From assembly GCA_910579675.1 (NCBI GenBank), contig CAJTUF010000006.1, forward strand, positions 57,292-121,291: a DNA stretch of 64,000 nt, given 5' to 3'. This stretch comes from an uncultured Muribaculaceae bacterium. GTDB taxonomy: Bacteria; Bacteroidota; Bacteroidia; Bacteroidales; Muribaculaceae. The notes below the pieces were generated by a model. The model saw nothing but the letters and a program-made list of their open reading frames with translations, was not told the origin of the DNA and made no database searches. The translations under genes were made by a program, and so were the position numbers. Position 1 is the first letter of the stretch. Every line of letters begins with the position of its first letter. Positions 35,585 to 44,701 of this stretch are shown here, in pieces.

Positions 35585-36715
35585 ATGGATTTCCAATTGC
35601 AAGCCACGGCACCGGGCTCACAGGCCCGTGCAGGCCTCATTACCACAGATCATGGAGTGATTGAAACGCCGATCTTCATGCCTGTAGGAACGGTGGGTTC
35701 TGTGAAAGCAGTTCATATGCATGAGCTGGCCGACGACATAAAGGCCCAGATAATATTGGGCAACACATATCATCTGTATCTCCGCCCCGGAATGGATATC
35801 ATAGGCCGGGCCGGAGGTTTGCACCGTTTCAATGGCTGGAGCCGCCCTATCCTCACCGATAGTGGAGGCTTTCAGGTGTTTTCGCTCGCGTCTAACCGTA
35901 AGCTGACCGAGGAGGGCGCGCGTTTTCGCAGCCATATCGACGGGTCGCTGCACGTATTCACGCCCGAGAGCGTGGTGGACACCCAGCGCATCATAGGCTC
36001 AGATATAATGATGGCTCTCGACGAGTGTCCGCCCGGCGACTCAGAATATGCGTATGCTAAAAAGTCGCTCGGACTCACCCAGCGATGGCTCGAACGCGGA
36101 TGGAAGCACTTTAATTCCACAGAGCCTCATTATGATCATCGTCAGACCTTTTTCCCGATAGTGCAGGGGTGTAGATTTCCCGATCTCCGACGGGAAGCCG
36201 CAAAGCATGTGGCCGATCTCGGCGCGGAGGGAAATGCCATCGGCGGCCTCGCGGTTGGTGAGCCCACCGAGGTGATGTATGAGATGATAGAGGTGGTCAA
36301 TGAAATCTTGCCTGCCGATCGTCCACGCTATCTGATGGGAGTGGGGACTCCTGTGAATATCCTTGAGGCGATTGATCGAGGAGTGGATATGATGGATTGC
36401 GTGATGCCGACCCGCAACGGACGCAACGGGATGCTCTTCACTTCGCAGGGCATTATGAATATGCGTAACAAAAAATGGGCCGACGACTTCACGGAGCTTG
36501 ATCCCGGAGGCACCAGCTACGTTGACCATGTCTATACCCGCGCGTATGTAAGACATCTCTTCATCGCCAACGAACTTCTGGCTCTGCAGATAGCCTCAAT
36601 CCACAATCTTGCGTTCTACTTGTGGCTTGTAGGGGAGGCCCGGCGCCATATTCTCGACGGGACTTTTGCCGTCTGGAAGCCCGATATGGTTGAGCGGCTC
36701 ACCCGCAGGTTGTAA
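35585..36715 (+). CDS. tgt: tRNA-guanine transglycosylase (queuine tRNA-ribosyltransferase)
   Basis: 376 residues. Core motifs are present: FMPVGTVGSVKAV, TDSGGFQVFSL (general acid/base Asp), GGLAVGEPTEVM, and LMGVGTPVNILEA with DCVMPTRNGRNG holding the nucleophile Asp. It exchanges guanine-34 for preQ1 or queuine in tRNAs with GUN anticodons. The zinc-site segment, which in classic bacterial Tgt has three cysteines, reads DPGGTSYVDHVYTRAY here with none. I recall the same loss in other Bacteroidetes Tgt proteins, so it is probably a lineage trait. First of a long plus-strand run. Confidence 0.95.
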   Translation: MDFQLQATAPGSQARAGLITTDHGVIETPIFMPVGTVGSVKAVHMHELADDIKAQIILGNTYHLYLRPGMDIIGRAGGLHRFNGWSRPILTDSGGFQVFSLASNRKLTEEGARFRSHIDGSLHVFTPESVVDTQRIIGSDIMMALDECPPGDSEYAYAKKSLGLTQRWLERGWKHFNSTEPHYDHRQTFFPIVQGCRFPDLRREAAKHVADLGAEGNAIGGLAVGEPTEVMYEMIEVVNEILPADRPRYLMGVGTPVNILEAIDRGVDMMDCVMPTRNGRNGMLFTSQGIMNMRNKKWADDFTELDPGGTSYVDHVYTRAYVRHLFIANELLALQIASIHNLAFYLWLVGEARRHILDGTFAVWKPDMVERLTRRL

Positions 36716-36753
36716 TCACACCGGTAGTTTTCTATCCACTCTCACGGTCTTAT

Positions 36754-37929
36754 ATGAGTAAGCCATCTCCTCTGAGATTTCTGAGTAAACCGGCAGCCTT
36801 TTTAGCGGCTGCCGGAAGGGACGTCGCACGTAAGGTGAAATGGCCCAAATGGCTGCGCCTCCGGCTGCTTGACAGATATATCATAGGGAAATTTCTCGGC
36901 ACCTACGTTTTTGCCATCATTCTGATTCTGGCGATTACAGTGATGTTTGATGTCAACGAGAAGCTCGATTCATTTCTCAAAGCGCCGCTCAAGGCCACTA
37001 TATTTGATTACTTCCTCAATTTTCTTCCTTATTTTGCCAATCAGTTCAGTCCGCTGTTTACCTTCATCGCCGTGATTTTTTTCACGTCCAAACTCGCAGG
37101 AAACAGCGAGATAATAGCGATGATGGCTTCCGGTATGAGCTTCAAGAGGTTGATGCGCCCGTATATGATTTCGGCGGCTGTGATAGCCATTGCCACATAT
37201 ATTCTGGCGGCATATATTATCCCTCCTGCCAATATCGAGAGAATCAACTACACCAACACCTATGTAAAAAACAAGCGGGTTGATTATGGTGTGAATATCC
37301 AGCTTCAGGTGGATAAGGGGAAGATTGCCTATATGAGCCGTTACGACAATAAGAGCAGGACCGGATACAAGTTCTCGCTTGAGACATTCCGGGATAAGAA
37401 ACTGGTGTCGCGCCTGACGGCCAACACCATCAAATATGACACTCTCCACCGCTGGCAGGTGCGCGACTACATGATACGATCGCTTGAAGGGGATAGAGAG
37501 GTCATTACCCGCGGCAACAGGATGGACACAATCATAGCTATGGAACCCCGCGACTTCCTCATATCCAAGACCGATCATGAAACCATGTCGACTCCTCAGT
37601 TGGAGGAATATATCAGTAGGCAGAAGGAGCGGGGAGTGGCTAATATAAAAACCTTCGAGATTGAATATCACCGCCGTTTTGCCATGACTGCGGCCGCGTT
37701 TATCCTGACAATAATCGGCATGTCGCTGTCGTCGCGTAAGGTGAAGGGAGGCATGGGTGTCAATATAGGCATCGGTCTGGTATTGTCGTTCAGCTACATT
37801 CTGTTTATGACGGTCACCTCCACATTTGCGGTGAGCGGCCTTGCGTCGCCCATGATCGCCATGTGGATACCTAACATAATTTATGCCGTAATAGCCATAA
37901 TTGTTTGGCATCGTGCTTCGGTAAGATAA
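36754..37929 (+). CDS. LptF/LptG family lipopolysaccharide-transport permease
   Basis: 391 residues. YjgP/YjgQ fold: LLDRYIIGKFLGTYVFAIILILAITVMFD is the first helix (about 40-68), followed by helices at about 100-125 and 145-165, a periplasmic beta-jellyroll (about 170-290), and three C-terminal helices. LptF/G pairs with LptB ATPase to extract LPS from the inner membrane. Only one member is here; the partner must lie elsewhere. A basic 38-residue N-terminal extension precedes the first helix. Confidence 0.88.
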   Translation: MSKPSPLRFLSKPAAFLAAAGRDVARKVKWPKWLRLRLLDRYIIGKFLGTYVFAIILILAITVMFDVNEKLDSFLKAPLKATIFDYFLNFLPYFANQFSPLFTFIAVIFFTSKLAGNSEIIAMMASGMSFKRLMRPYMISAAVIAIATYILAAYIIPPANIERINYTNTYVKNKRVDYGVNIQLQVDKGKIAYMSRYDNKSRTGYKFSLETFRDKKLVSRLTANTIKYDTLHRWQVRDYMIRSLEGDREVITRGNRMDTIIAMEPRDFLISKTDHETMSTPQLEEYISRQKERGVANIKTFEIEYHRRFAMTAAAFILTIIGMSLSSRKVKGGMGVNIGIGLVLSFSYILFMTVTSTFAVSGLASPMIAMWIPNIIYAVIAIIVWHRASVR

Positions 37930-37934
37930 CTAAT

Positions 37935-39206
37935 ATGACTGCAATGAAAAATCTGGCACTTTTACTTGCCGCTTCAGCGTCGCTGACTTTGTGGCCCGAT
38001 ACTGTTGCGGCTGCCCCTAAAGCCAAGCGTGTAACTCCACTCGAACTTTTCCGTCAGGCTGAAACTGCAGCCGACAATTATGAATTTGCCGCAGCTGCCG
38101 AGCTGCTCGAACGCTATAGTGAGGCTCTTCCCCGCAGGGGTAAAGCGCCGGTGAGTGATGAAGAGCTCCAGACTTTGACTGATAGAGTTGAGCGAGGACG
38201 GCTTATGATGGACCGTGTGGAAAAAATCGTGGTGATTGATAGCATATCGGTGCCTAAAAAAGATTTTTTTGCTCACTACCGTCTTGATCCTTCAGCCGGT
38301 ACATTGCGCGACGCTTCTGTGCTGCCACAGGGTCTTGCTGCTGTGGAAGGACAGCCGGTCTACACCCCCGAGAGTGGCCTTACAATGATGTGGTCGATGC
38401 CCGACTCGACTGGACGCGGTGTGATTGCCGAACTTTCGCTCCTTGCCGACGGAACATATGAGCCCGTAGTGAAGCATCCGGAGCTTAATGTCGAATCTTA
38501 CGAAGCAACTGACCCAGTGGAGGCCCTTTTCCCGTTTATGATGGCCGATGGACTCACGCTATATTATGCTATGGATAATCCTGAGATGTCTATGGGCGGT
38601 CTTGACATATTCTTCACCCGTAGAGATGGTGCTGTATTCATGCAGCCCCAGAATCTTGGCATGCCCTACAACTCTCCAGCCAACGATTATATGCTGGCCA
38701 TAGATGAGACCACCGGCACCGGATGGTGGGCCACCGACCGCAATTATGAAGGCGGAGATACTGTGACTATCTACCGCTTCATACCCAATGAGCTGCGTGT
38801 AAACTATAACGCTTCGGAGACTCCTGATCTTGCATCATTGGCACGTCTGGACTCTTGGCGCGCCACTCAGCCTGCCGGAGCTGATTATTCTGAGCTTCTT
38901 GCCCGCCCGGCTGGCGGCGCAGGAACGGCTGAAGTGGATGATCTTATGATTTCAATCCCGGGGCGAGGCGTGGTTGTTACAGTAGGTCAACTACGATCGT
39001 CGCAAGCAAGAAAGTTGGCAAAAGAATTGCTGCTTGCACGTTCGTCAGTAGTCTCGACAGAGGCACGTTTGGAAGAGTTGCGCCGGAGCTACGCTTCAGG
39101 CAAGCGCGGGGTGGCTGCTGAAATCAAAAGCCTTGAGCGCAAGCTGCCGTCGCTGAGATTGTCGGTCAAGCGATTGCGCAACGAGATAATTAAAGCTGAG
39201 AGGTGA
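37935..39206 (+). CDS. Secreted protein with PD40-like propeller repeats, function unknown
   Basis: 423 residues from the ATG at 37935 (MTAMKNLALLLAA; a second ATG three codons later is equally possible). Signal peptide to about residue 27 (VAAAPKA). An alpha-helical TPR-like stretch at about 30-85 is followed by beta repeats. One is a clear PD40 unit (MADGLTLYYAMDNP then GGLDIFFTRRDG). The C-terminal 60 residues form a basic coiled coil (ARKLAKELLLARSSVVSTE and onward). The combination resembles the non-OmpA part of PorE-like or PD40 periplasmic proteins, but no role is assigned. It follows the Lpt permease by 5 nt. Confidence 0.65.
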   Translation: MTAMKNLALLLAASASLTLWPDTVAAAPKAKRVTPLELFRQAETAADNYEFAAAAELLERYSEALPRRGKAPVSDEELQTLTDRVERGRLMMDRVEKIVVIDSISVPKKDFFAHYRLDPSAGTLRDASVLPQGLAAVEGQPVYTPESGLTMMWSMPDSTGRGVIAELSLLADGTYEPVVKHPELNVESYEATDPVEALFPFMMADGLTLYYAMDNPEMSMGGLDIFFTRRDGAVFMQPQNLGMPYNSPANDYMLAIDETTGTGWWATDRNYEGGDTVTIYRFIPNELRVNYNASETPDLASLARLDSWRATQPAGADYSELLARPAGGAGTAEVDDLMISIPGRGVVVTVGQLRSSQARKLAKELLLARSSVVSTEARLEELRRSYASGKRGVAAEIKSLERKLPSLRLSVKRLRNEIIKAER

Positions 39207-39260
39207 GGAGAGTCCCTTCGTTTCACCTCCAGCTTCAGTCATTTGTTTTTTGGTTATTAT

Positions 39261-40715
39261 ATGAGTTCTTTCCTTGTTTCACTGGCCGTACTTATAGGTG
39301 GATATTTTATTTATGGACTAATAGTCGACAGGATTCTCGCCACCGACCCCAACAGAGATATGCCGAGCCGATCGATGCGCGACGGCATTGATTATATGCC
39401 CATACCTGCATGGAAGTCGTTTCTCATCCAATTCCTCAATATAGCAGGCCTGGGCCCTATATTTGGCGCCATTATGGGTGTGATGTTCGGTCCGTCGGCG
39501 TTTATCTGGATCACCCTCGGCACCATCTTTGCCGGTGCGGTTCATGATTTCGTCAGCGGCGTGGTAAGCATCCGTTCGGGAGGCGCTTCTCTTCCGGAGA
39601 TTGTTGGCCATCAGCTCGGTAGCAGCGTCCGTAGTGTGATGACGGTGTTTTCGTGTGTGCTGCTTATTCTTGTTGGCGCGGTGTTTATATCCACTCCTGC
39701 AACCATCATCTCGGATCTTACTCCGGTCTATCTCGACCGATGGTTTTGGGTGGCCATGATATTTCTATATTACCTAATGGCAACCCTTCTTCCAATAGAT
39801 AAGGTGATAGGGCGGTTATATCCGGTATTTGGATTCGCATTGCTGTTTATGGCCCTCGGCATCCTTGCCGTGATGCTGTTTGATCCTTCGGTAGAGATAC
39901 CGCTTGACTTCAAAGATGGTTTTCACAATCGGTCGGCCGCAGCCGAAACGCATCCGATCTTTCCGATGATGTTTGTGTCGATAGCTTGCGGTGCCATATC
40001 AGGTTTTCATGCCACTCAGAGCCCGATGATAGCCCGATGTCTCACCAACGAAAAACTCGCCCGACCGGTGTTTTACGGAGCTATGGTGGCTGAGGGTATC
40101 GTTGCGCTTATCTGGGCTGCCGCAGCCATTGCTTTTACCGGCGGGTATGAAGAGCTCGGAGAGTATTTTGCCAACCATAGTGGCGGTGCTGCCACTTTGG
40201 TCAATGATATTTCGCTTACATGGCTCGGCACAGCTGGAGGCATCATGGCCATTTTCGGAGTAGTTGCAGCTCCGATCACTTCGGGCGACACTGCCTTGCG
40301 TTCGACCCGGCTGATCGTGGCTGACTTTCTTAAAATCGACCAGCGTGGCTTTATCAAGCGCCTTGCAGTTTCGATACCAATATTTGTATGTGTGGTTCTT
40401 CTGATGATGATTGATTTCAATGTGCTGTGGCGATACTTTGCATGGGCCAACCAGACTCTGTCGGTGTTTACATTGTGGGCTGTGACTGTGTACCTGGCGC
40501 GCCACCGTAAAGCCTATGTGGTAACGCTCATTCCGGCCATCTTCATGACGGTGGTATGCGTTTCGTATCTGCTATTTGCTCCGAGTCCGGAGGGATTTGG
40601 CCTTGACATCACTATAGCGCTCGGAGCCGGATTGATAGTGGCTTCCGGGTTTATATTTCTTTTCGCCTCATGGCTCCGCCGGAAGTCGGGGGAGCTTGCA
40701 CCTGTTGAGCAATGA
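39261..40715 (+). CDS. cstA: Carbon starvation protein CstA family transporter
   Basis: 484 residues from the ATG at 39261 (MSSFLVSLAVLIGGYFIYG). About 13 hydrophobic segments; conserved CstA stretches are QFLNIAGLGPIFGAIMGVMFGP, GAVHDFVSGVVSIRSGG and GATTLVND-like AATLVNDISLTWLG. CstA-type carriers take up peptides or pyruvate. Codon 1 is chosen because an earlier frame start has no coding character. The stop overlaps the next gene (ATGA). Confidence 0.9.
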   Translation: MSSFLVSLAVLIGGYFIYGLIVDRILATDPNRDMPSRSMRDGIDYMPIPAWKSFLIQFLNIAGLGPIFGAIMGVMFGPSAFIWITLGTIFAGAVHDFVSGVVSIRSGGASLPEIVGHQLGSSVRSVMTVFSCVLLILVGAVFISTPATIISDLTPVYLDRWFWVAMIFLYYLMATLLPIDKVIGRLYPVFGFALLFMALGILAVMLFDPSVEIPLDFKDGFHNRSAAAETHPIFPMMFVSIACGAISGFHATQSPMIARCLTNEKLARPVFYGAMVAEGIVALIWAAAAIAFTGGYEELGEYFANHSGGAATLVNDISLTWLGTAGGIMAIFGVVAAPITSGDTALRSTRLIVADFLKIDQRGFIKRLAVSIPIFVCVVLLMMIDFNVLWRYFAWANQTLSVFTLWAVTVYLARHRKAYVVTLIPAIFMTVVCVSYLLFAPSPEGFGLDITIALGAGLIVASGFIFLFASWLRRKSGELAPVEQ

Positions 40716-41551
40716 ACGAGTTTGATAAATTATATCCAGATCTGATAAGGTCGCGCCGTTATAATCTACATGGCCACACACAGTATTGCGATGGACGAGC
40801 GACGGTAGATGAATTTGCCGCAGCAGCTTACGCCGCAGGAATGAGTCACTATGGTTTTTCGCCTCACTCGCCCATTCCCATACCATCGACTTGCAATATG
40901 ACGGTCTCGTCGGCTCTCGAATACTTGGCCGATATATGCCGACTCCGCGAGCAATATGATGGCAAGATAAAGATCCTTGCCTCAATGGAAATCGACTATC
41001 TGAATGACGACTGGGGTCCGGCCAACGATTATTTCCAGTCGCTCCCTCTTGACTACCGTATAGGGTCGGTGCATTTTATACCGACCCGGGGAGGAGACTT
41101 TGTCGACATTGATGGGAGCCCGGATCGGTTTGTTGTCAATCTTCGGGAGCGATTTGGCGGTGATCTGCGATATGTGGTGGAGACCTTTTTTCATCAATCA
41201 ATAGCTATGGTGGAAAGAGGCGGCCTTGACATCATTGGCCATCTCGACAAGGTGGCACACAATGCATCGGCTGTAGATCCAGAGGTGGAGCTGCGCCCAT
41301 GGTACCGCTCTCTTGTCGGTGAGTTGATGGATCTCGTGACAAGCAAAAATATAGCGGTCGAGATCAACACCAAAGCCTACGCAGGCGCCCATCGATTTTT
41401 CCCGTCGGTCGATCACTGGCCTACTCTCATAGCCTCAGGAGCGCGGATCGTGGTCAATTCCGATGCTCATTATCCTGATCTGATTGATGCTTCCCGCAGC
41501 GAAGCATATGCCATTCTGGACGCTTTGGCCGGTGGATATAACAGCCGATGA
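40712..41551 (+). CDS. PHP-domain histidinol-phosphatase-type hydrolase
   Basis: 279 residues. PHP metal motifs: NLHGHTQYCDGR (about 18-29), GFSPHSP, MEIDYL, GSVHF, DIIGHLDKV, EINTKAY and VVNSDAHYPD. The order matches HisK-type histidinol phosphatases, which finish histidine synthesis with Mn or Zn in the active site. No other his gene is near, so a different phosphoester substrate is possible. It overlaps cstA by 4 nt. Confidence 0.8.
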   Translation: MNEFDKLYPDLIRSRRYNLHGHTQYCDGRATVDEFAAAAYAAGMSHYGFSPHSPIPIPSTCNMTVSSALEYLADICRLREQYDGKIKILASMEIDYLNDDWGPANDYFQSLPLDYRIGSVHFIPTRGGDFVDIDGSPDRFVVNLRERFGGDLRYVVETFFHQSIAMVERGGLDIIGHLDKVAHNASAVDPEVELRPWYRSLVGELMDLVTSKNIAVEINTKAYAGAHRFFPSVDHWPTLIASGARIVVNSDAHYPDLIDASRSEAYAILDALAGGYNSR

Positions 41552-41597
41552 GAGCGCTTTTTATGGCTCGGATTGCCTTACTTTAATCAAAAAGTGT

Positions 41598-41605
41598 TAA
41601 TTTTG
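41598..41605 (+). promoter_or_regulatory. -7 box of the tetR-fabG operon
   Basis: TAATTTTG ends 7 nt before the ATG at 41613; ATTG lies 22 nt upstream (41572-41575). Predicts a leader of 0-3 nt. Confidence 0.55.
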
Positions 41606-41612
41606 CGCCGAA

Positions 41613-42257
41613 ATGGTAAGTAAGACTCGCGAAAAGCTCATTGATGTGGCTCGCCAGCTCTTTGTCCACAAAGGGATCGAGAACACCACGATGAATGATA
41701 TTGCGGCCGCTTCAGATAAGGGGCGGCGCACTATCTATACCTATTTCAAGAATAAACGCGAGATATACAATGCCGTGATTGAACGCGAGAGCGAGCAGCT
41801 CGTGAAGAGGCTGAGGAGCATCAAAGACCGCGAAGATCTTGATGTCACCGCCAAACTTGAGATGTATCTCAAGGTGCGATTTGACTTCCTTACCGAAGCT
41901 ATGCCGCGCCACGAGGGTCTGCTCCAATGGATCGGGCGCGATCAGCGCCGCATAGACCGCATACGTCGTCTGGCTCTCGACAAAGAGCTCGATATGTTTA
42001 AGGCCCTTGTGGCAGAAGGAGTGTCAGAGGGAGCCTTCGACGCTGGCCAGGCTAAGCGGCTCCCTACGGTTGAGTGGTTTGTGTTTCAGGGCCTTTCGTC
42101 GTATGATCCGGATACTCTTGAATCGCACGATATCACCACAGAACAGGTGCGTGATAATGTCATTAAATTTATAATCAACGGCATACGATCCAATGAGGCC
42201 AAGGAGGCTGTTGGCGCGGATGCTGAGGTAAATCAATATAGAAATATACAGAAATGA
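41613..42257 (+). CDS. TetR-family transcriptional regulator
   Basis: 214 residues. N-terminal TetR helix-turn-helix: TREKLIDVARQLFVHKGIEN then TTMNDIAAASDKGRRTIYTYF (recognition helix around 35-45). The C-terminal ligand-binding domain is helical and not specific. It overlaps fabG by 4 nt, so regulator and enzyme are made together. By analogy with FabR/FapR-type control it may respond to acyl-CoA or acyl-ACP, but this is inference. Its promoter box sits almost on the start codon, so self-repression would act close to translation start. Confidence 0.9.
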   Translation: MVSKTREKLIDVARQLFVHKGIENTTMNDIAAASDKGRRTIYTYFKNKREIYNAVIERESEQLVKRLRSIKDREDLDVTAKLEMYLKVRFDFLTEAMPRHEGLLQWIGRDQRRIDRIRRLALDKELDMFKALVAEGVSEGAFDAGQAKRLPTVEWFVFQGLSSYDPDTLESHDITTEQVRDNVIKFIINGIRSNEAKEAVGADAEVNQYRNIQK

Positions 42258-43000
42258 AACTTCTCGAAGGAAAGACAGCCCTTATCACCGGCGCAGCCCG
42301 TGGCATCGGCAAGGCTCTCGCACTGCGTTTTGCCGCCGAGGGCGCCAACATAGCATTCACTGATCTCGTGATCGATGAAAACGGCAAGGCCACTGAGGCC
42401 GAGATCGCAGCACTTGGTGTGAAGGTGAAGGGTTATGCCTCGAATGCAGCCGATTTCAACCAGACCAAAGAGGTGGTTGATCAGGTAAAAGCCGACTTCG
42501 GCCGTATCGACATTCTTGTCAACAATGCCGGAATCACTAAAGACGGCCTGATGATGCGTATGACCGAGGCTCAGTGGGATGCCGTGATCGCAGTCAACCT
42601 CAAGAGCGCCTTCAATTTCATCAATGCAGTGCTTCCCATCATGCTTCGTCAGCGCTCTGGCAGCATCATCAACATGGCTTCGGTCGTTGGCGTCCATGGC
42701 AACGCCGGGCAGGCCAACTATGCAGCTTCCAAGGCTGGCCTTATAGCTCTTGCCAAGAGCATAGCTCAGGAAGTTGGTAGCCGCGGTATCCGTGCCAACG
42801 CCATAGCTCCAGGCTTTATCGAGACAGCCATGACTGCAGCCCTTCCGGATGAAGTGCGTGCCGAATGGGCTAAAAAGATTCCTCTCCGCCGCGGCGGCAA
42901 GGTTGAAGATATTGCCGACACAGCAGTATTCCTCGCCTCTGATATGTCGAGCTATATCACCGGTCAGGTGATTCAGGTCGACGGCGGCATGAACATGTGA
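42254..43000 (+). CDS. fabG: 3-oxoacyl-ACP reductase
   Basis: 248 residues. SDR enzyme with TGAARGIGKALA (NADPH loop), NNAGI, Ser in NMASVVG and catalytic YAASKAG, ending GQVIQVDGGMNM, which is typical of FabG. Reduces 3-ketoacyl-ACP in fatty-acid elongation. It is the second gene of a two-gene unit with the TetR regulator and is followed by a hairpin. Confidence 0.94.
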   Translation: MKLLEGKTALITGAARGIGKALALRFAAEGANIAFTDLVIDENGKATEAEIAALGVKVKGYASNAADFNQTKEVVDQVKADFGRIDILVNNAGITKDGLMMRMTEAQWDAVIAVNLKSAFNFINAVLPIMLRQRSGSIINMASVVGVHGNAGQANYAASKAGLIALAKSIAQEVGSRGIRANAIAPGFIETAMTAALPDEVRAEWAKKIPLRRGGKVEDIADTAVFLASDMSSYITGQVIQVDGGMNM

Positions 43001-43025
43001 TCAGCATTAATAATAGCAAAAAAGG

Positions 43026-43051
43026 GCCGGCGCAATGACTTTTGCGTCGGC
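43026..43051 (+). terminator. Hairpin after fabG
   Basis: GCCGGCGCAA (43026-43035) pairs with TTGCGTCGGC (43042-43051) with one G-T wobble and a 6-nt loop. The T-run after it is poor; an A-run lies before it. Confidence 0.5.
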
Positions 43052-43056
43052 TCTCG

Positions 43057-43087
43057 CTTGTTATGCCGGAAATATTTAGTAATTTTG
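43057..43087 (+). promoter_or_regulatory. Promoter of the DUF4290 gene
   Basis: CTTG (43057-43060), 19 nt, TAATTTTG (43080-43087). Leader of about 48 nt to the ATG at 43141. Confidence 0.6.
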
Positions 43088-43140
43088 CCTCACATGGCCT
43101 CGGATCTTTTTCGACGAGCCATGATATCTCTTTTTTGACT

Positions 43141-43737
43141 ATGCTAAGCTACAACACCCGTCGCCCCAAGCTTCGTCTGCCGGAATATGGACGCAATATC
43201 CAGCAGATGGTAGATTATTGCCAGACCATTACTGACAGAGATGAGCGCACACGCTGCGCTTATACCATCGTGGAAGTGATGAAGACTCTGCTTCCGCAGA
43301 CAGGCGATGCTGACGAATATATGCGTAAGCTTTGGGACCATTTGGCTATCATGAGCGACTTTGCCCTCGACGTTGATTACCCGTTTGAGATAATAGCGCC
43401 CGACCATCTGGAGTCGCGTCCTGAGCCGATAAGCTACCGTCCCTCATATATCCGACATCAGCATTATGGCAAAGGAATAGAAAAGCTCATGGATGCGGCA
43501 TCGGCCATGGAGGCGGGAGAGGAGAAGGATGCGTTGGTGCACCTTATAGCCAATCAGATGAAAAAACTCCGTCTTACTGTGAACCCAGATACAACCGACG
43601 ACCGCAAGGTGATAATGGAATTGGCTGATCTGAGTCACGGCAATCTGTTGCTCGATCCTGACACAACCCATCTTCATGACTACTCCATAGCCGATTTGCC
43701 TGCGGCAACCAAGAAAAAGCGCAAACGTAAAAGATAA
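43141..43737 (+). CDS. DUF4290 family protein
   Basis: 198 residues from the ATG at 43141 (MLSYNTRRPKLRLPEYGRNI), the usual start of this Bacteroidetes family. All-helical in the middle, with a Lys/Arg-rich C-terminal tail (KKKRKRKR) that could contact nucleic acid. Function unknown. The upstream part of the frame is leader: it would include the promoter. It precedes rimM by 37 nt. Confidence 0.85.
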   Translation: MLSYNTRRPKLRLPEYGRNIQQMVDYCQTITDRDERTRCAYTIVEVMKTLLPQTGDADEYMRKLWDHLAIMSDFALDVDYPFEIIAPDHLESRPEPISYRPSYIRHQHYGKGIEKLMDAASAMEAGEEKDALVHLIANQMKKLRLTVNPDTTDDRKVIMELADLSHGNLLLDPDTTHLHDYSIADLPAATKKKRKRKR

Positions 43738-43774
43738 TTATTACTGTTCAGGCTTTACCTAACAAAACAAGCAG

Positions 43775-44323
43775 ATGATACGGATAAACGAATTGATCCC
43801 TGTCGCTACAGTCAACAAGACTCACGGTATTCACGGAGAGCTCTCGGTGACTGTTGACACTGATGTCGTGTTGGGAAAAGGGAGCTGTCTGATAACTCCT
43901 GTCGACGGGATTCCGGTGCCTTTTTTTGTATCGTCGATACGTCAGCGTAATACCGACACCTATCTAATAACAATTGACGGTGTGGACTCTGATGTGAAAG
44001 CGGCTGAATTTACCGGAGCCACATTTTATGCCGATCCGTCGATTATTCCTGATGATCCCGACAGTGACGGTGAGGATGGCGAAGACTCTCAAGGATTTTA
44101 CGCTTCGATGATCATTGGCTCAGAGCTCTTGGACACCGTTGGCAGTCTTGTGGGAACAGTGGTTGATATAGATGATTCGACCCAAAATGTTCTCATGATA
44201 GTCAAGCGCTCTGACGGAGTTGAGGTCATGATTCCTCTTGCTGCTGACCTGATAACTGAATTTAACCCCGGCAACCGATCCATTGTGATGGACATCCCTG
44301 CTGGACTCCTTGATATGCAATGA
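43775..44323 (+). CDS. rimM: Ribosome maturation factor RimM
   Basis: 182 residues. Two beta-barrel domains: N-terminal PVATVNKTHGIHGELSV is the RimM signature, and the C-terminal PRC barrel has IGSELLDTVGSLVGTVVDI and VMIPLAADLI. Binds ribosomal protein S19 and aids 30S maturation. An acidic linker (DDPDSDGEDGEDS, about 91-103) separates the domains. Overlaps the next gene by 4 nt. Confidence 0.93.
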   Translation: MIRINELIPVATVNKTHGIHGELSVTVDTDVVLGKGSCLITPVDGIPVPFFVSSIRQRNTDTYLITIDGVDSDVKAAEFTGATFYADPSIIPDDPDSDGEDGEDSQGFYASMIIGSELLDTVGSLVGTVVDIDDSTQNVLMIVKRSDGVEVMIPLAADLITEFNPGNRSIVMDIPAGLLDMQ

Positions 44324-44673
44324 AGATATTTGACGAAAACAACGCGGTGAAAAGCATCTTGGCCCGACTGGCCGAGAATGGGCGCAGCCATTACAGCGAC
44401 GACGAAATATTGAATGTCGTCGATATGATATGGGACTTTTACGAGACCCGGGGGCTGCTTGATCCCGACAATGACGACGAGCCGGAGCGAGCCGACCTTG
44501 AGGAAGAGCTTGCGTCGTATGCCGCAACAATGTTGCGACGCGACAAAAATGCCAGACTGGATCCCGCCGACCTGCCTATTATCATAGCGGCAGAGCTCGA
44601 CTACGAAGACTCCCTCCTTGATGGCGAGGAGGGGCTTGATGATCTCAGCGATCTGCTCGCCGACAACGATTGA
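44320..44673 (+). CDS. Small acidic conserved hypothetical protein
   Basis: 117 residues, very acidic (the tail from about residue 90 is nearly half Asp and Glu). Predicted helical, with no signal peptide, Cys or membrane segment. Coupled to rimM by an ATGA overlap, which hints at a cytosolic role linked to translation, but no domain is recognised. Its fixed position in a conserved block argues that it is real. Confidence 0.7.
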   Translation: MKIFDENNAVKSILARLAENGRSHYSDDEILNVVDMIWDFYETRGLLDPDNDDEPERADLEEELASYAATMLRRDKNARLDPADLPIIIAAELDYEDSLLDGEEGLDDLSDLLADND

Positions 44674-44701
44674 TTATCTCCAACTCCCACGATCCCTCTC
44701 C

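Noticed and set aside
35479..35646. Longer N-terminus for malate dehydrogenase
   Set aside because: The extra 56 residues cross the divergent tgt promoter and start and have no counterpart in MDH; the NAD-loop Met at 35478 is the standard start.
37905..37934. Longer start for the PD40 protein
   Set aside because: It would overlap the Lpt permease and place about 10 polar residues in front of the signal peptide.
43141..43737. Basic C-terminal tail of the DUF4290 protein as a eukaryotic-type nuclear signal
   Set aside because: A Lys/Arg tail is compatible with simple RNA or DNA contact; no secretion signal supports export to host cells.
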